Source: Pseudomarimonas arenosa | GTDB lineage: Bacteria; Pseudomonadota; Gammaproteobacteria; Xanthomonadales; Xanthomonadaceae | Direction: 5' to 3' | Assembly (NCBI RefSeq): GCF_014841215.1 | Contig: NZ_JACYTR010000012.1 | Span: forward strand, 1 to 64,000 | Length of the DNA stretch: 64,000 nucleotides | Shown here: positions 62,867 through 64,000 of the stretch, piece by piece | How the letters are laid out: each line of letters begins with the position of its first letter | Numbering within the stretch: the stretch's first letter is position 1 | Made by a program: the position numbers and the translations under genes | Notes under the pieces: generated by a model | Seen by the model: only the letters and a program-made list of their open reading frames with translations | What the model was told of the DNA's origin: nothing | The model's database searches: none

Positions 62867-63400
62867 TCAGTCCGACTGAGCGGTCGACTCGGCGCGAATG
62901 GCGGCAAAGCGCGCCGGCAGTTCCTGGCGGAGCTGGCGGCGCAGCTGGGCGGCCTGGTAGCGGCGTTGTTCATCCTCGGTCTGCGGCTCAAGCGGCGGCA
63001 CCGCGGTCGAGTGGCCGTGTGCGTCCACCGCCACCATGGTGAAGAAACAGCTGTTGACGTGACGTACACTCTGCTGGCGAATATCTTCGGCCAGCACCTT
63101 GATGCCGATCTCCATCGAGGTCGAGCCGGTGTAATTCACTGCCGCCAGGAAGGTGACCAACTCACCGACTTCCACCGGCTCGCGGAACATCACCTGATCG
63201 ACCGACAGGGTGACGACATACAGTCCGGCGTAGCGACTGGCGCAGGCGTAGGCCACCTGGTCGAGCAGCTTGAGGATGGTGCCGCCGTGAACGTGGCCGG
63301 AGAAGTTGGCCATGTCCGGCGTCATCAGCACGGTCATGCTGAGCTGATGGCGTCGGCGTTCCAGCTGCTCGTTCACGGGTTTGGCTCGGGGTCTTGGCAT
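62867..63400 (-). CDS. Acyl-CoA thioesterase (hotdog fold)
   Basis: A 177-residue enzyme. The hotdog signature is MANFSGHVHGGTILKLLDQV followed by AYACASRYAG and VTLSVDQVMFREPVEVGELV; it resembles YciA/BACH-type thioesterases that hydrolyse acyl-CoAs. The start ATG (MPRPRAKPVNEQ) overlaps the end of the upstream cupredoxin gene by 28 bases. It has no link to the RiPP genes except position. Confidence 0.92.
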   Translation of the reverse strand: MPRPRAKPVNEQLERRRHQLSMTVLMTPDMANFSGHVHGGTILKLLDQVAYACASRYAGLYVVTLSVDQVMFREPVEVGELVTFLAAVNYTGSTSMEIGIKVLAEDIRQQSVRHVNSCFFTMVAVDAHGHSTAVPPLEPQTEDEQRRYQAAQLRRQLRQELPARFAAIRAESTAQSD

Positions 63401-64000
63401 TCTGGTCCCGACGGCAGAATGCGAGTGAGTTCGATCGTGCCGCTGCGCTGCGGATCGAACAGATCAAAGCTGAACAGGGCGGTGGTGCAGCTGGTTAAGG
63501 TGAAACTGCCCTGACCGGCCGCCGTAGTGTTGACGGGTGAGTTGGGGTCGTTGAAGCGACCTCCGCGGCTGCGGAACATCTCCAGCGTGGCCACATTGCC
63601 CTGAAACACTCCGCTGCCGGTCATCCAGTCGTAGTCCTGTTGATCGCTGTCGGCGTCATCCAGCCAGGTAAACCAGGCGAAGGTGAAGATGTTCTGCTCT
63701 GGATAGACCTCGACAAGCAGTCCCTGGCCATTGGTCGCTGGGTTGAACCAGGCGCCTGAGCTGCTGCGGGTCAGGGCGGGCCCAGCCGGAGGCGCGCTGC
63801 CTTCCACACTGATGGTGCCCGCCATGCCGATACCGCCGGCTGAGCCATGCACCGAACAGAAGTAGCCGAACTCGCCTGGGCTGTTGAAGGTGTGCTCGAA
63901 GACAAAGGCAGCCGAGCTCGGCGGGCCGGAGCTAAAGCTGTTGTCGTCGGCGACCACGTCGTGAAAGCCGCCCTGGTTGGTCCAGCGCACCTTATCGCCG
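63373..64000 (-). CDS. Plastocyanin-like protein with SGxWF domain, N-terminus outside the window
   Basis: The open frame runs off the window end, so the start is missing. The visible 209 residues begin with a cupredoxin C-terminal half (RWTNQGGFHDVVADDNSFSS; GEFGYFCSVHGSAGGIGMAG), where copper ligands His, Cys, His and Met are recognisable. A domain beginning SGAWFNPATNGQGLLVEVYP follows, the same type found twice in the M23 peptidase. It is probably a secreted copper protein. The upstream frame continues in frame through base 64000. Confidence 0.85.
   Translation of the reverse strand, partial: GDKVRWTNQGGFHDVVADDNSFSSGPPSSAAFVFEHTFNSPGEFGYFCSVHGSAGGIGMAGTISVEGSAPPAGPALTRSSSGAWFNPATNGQGLLVEVYPEQNIFTFAWFTWLDDADSDQQDYDWMTGSGVFQGNVATLEMFRSRGGRFNDPNSPVNTTAAGQGSFTLTSCTTALFSFDLFDPQRSGTIELTRILPSGPECQDPEPNP

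Overview
The window is GC-rich, densely packed chromosomal DNA from a Gammaproteobacterium. Order Xanthomonadales is most likely (Lysobacter/Dokdonella/Ahniella-like). This is an inference from three things: a peptide-modification gene set typical of that order, secreted proteins ending in a short GFE/GFD tail, and a recurring SGxWF...G.G secreted domain. I see no rRNA, tRNA, CRISPR array, prophage or transposase gene. Genes use ATG, GTG or TTG starts, often overlap by 4-30 bases, and are separated by dispersed hairpin repeats rather than long regulatory regions.

Layout. 0.2-7.6 kb, mostly minus strand: a Tet-type MFS exporter, GTP cyclohydrolase I, the phospholipid-transport pair mlaC-mlaA, a rhomboid protease, a TerC/Alx-type membrane protein preceded by a yybP-ykoY (manganese) riboswitch, and a LysR regulator. 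8.4-13.6 kb, plus strand: a five-gene overlapping operon for a MacB-like ABC exporter with three different HlyD-like adaptors. 13.9-18.9 kb: purU, a secreted M23 peptidase, a CNNM/CorC-type transporter and a small TerB-like protein. 19-28 kb: a DUF349 coiled-coil protein, a DUF1289 protein, a 1376-residue SNF2 helicase and two envelope proteins. 28-33.4 kb: an alpha/beta hydrolase with no ordinary start codon, an orphan ParA and two secreted beta-helix proteins. 33.7-39.5 kb: a GNAT acetyltransferase, an orphan histidine kinase, hemB-aroE, a DUF952 protein and a cysteine-cluster protein. 39.7-44 kb: a tightly coupled four-gene operon (cupredoxin-like protein, GGDEF-EAL protein, DUF3034 protein, lipoprotein globin). 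44-50.4 kb: a carotenoid oxygenase, a DUF2141 protein, a serine hydrolase, and an MFS exporter divergent from soxR with a SoxR box between them. 50.4-52.3 kb: a repeat-rich stretch with one membrane protein and a dead parD antitoxin fragment. 52.3-55.9 kb: a Ca2+/Na+ antiporter and a DEAH helicase. 56-62.8 kb: a ribosomally synthesised peptide (RiPP)-type locus with a SagB-like dehydrogenase, an NHLP-related precursor peptide and two tandem nucleotide-cyclase/TPR proteins. 62.9-64 kb: an acyl-CoA thioesterase and a truncated cupredoxin protein.

The most unusual system is the 56-62.8 kb peptide-modification locus. It carries two divergent cyclase-like proteins, both with altered catalytic motifs, and no YcaO cyclodehydratase. 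Two families of short inverted-repeat elements are scattered through the intergenic regions. In five places the end of an element forms the TAG stop codon of the neighbouring reading frame.
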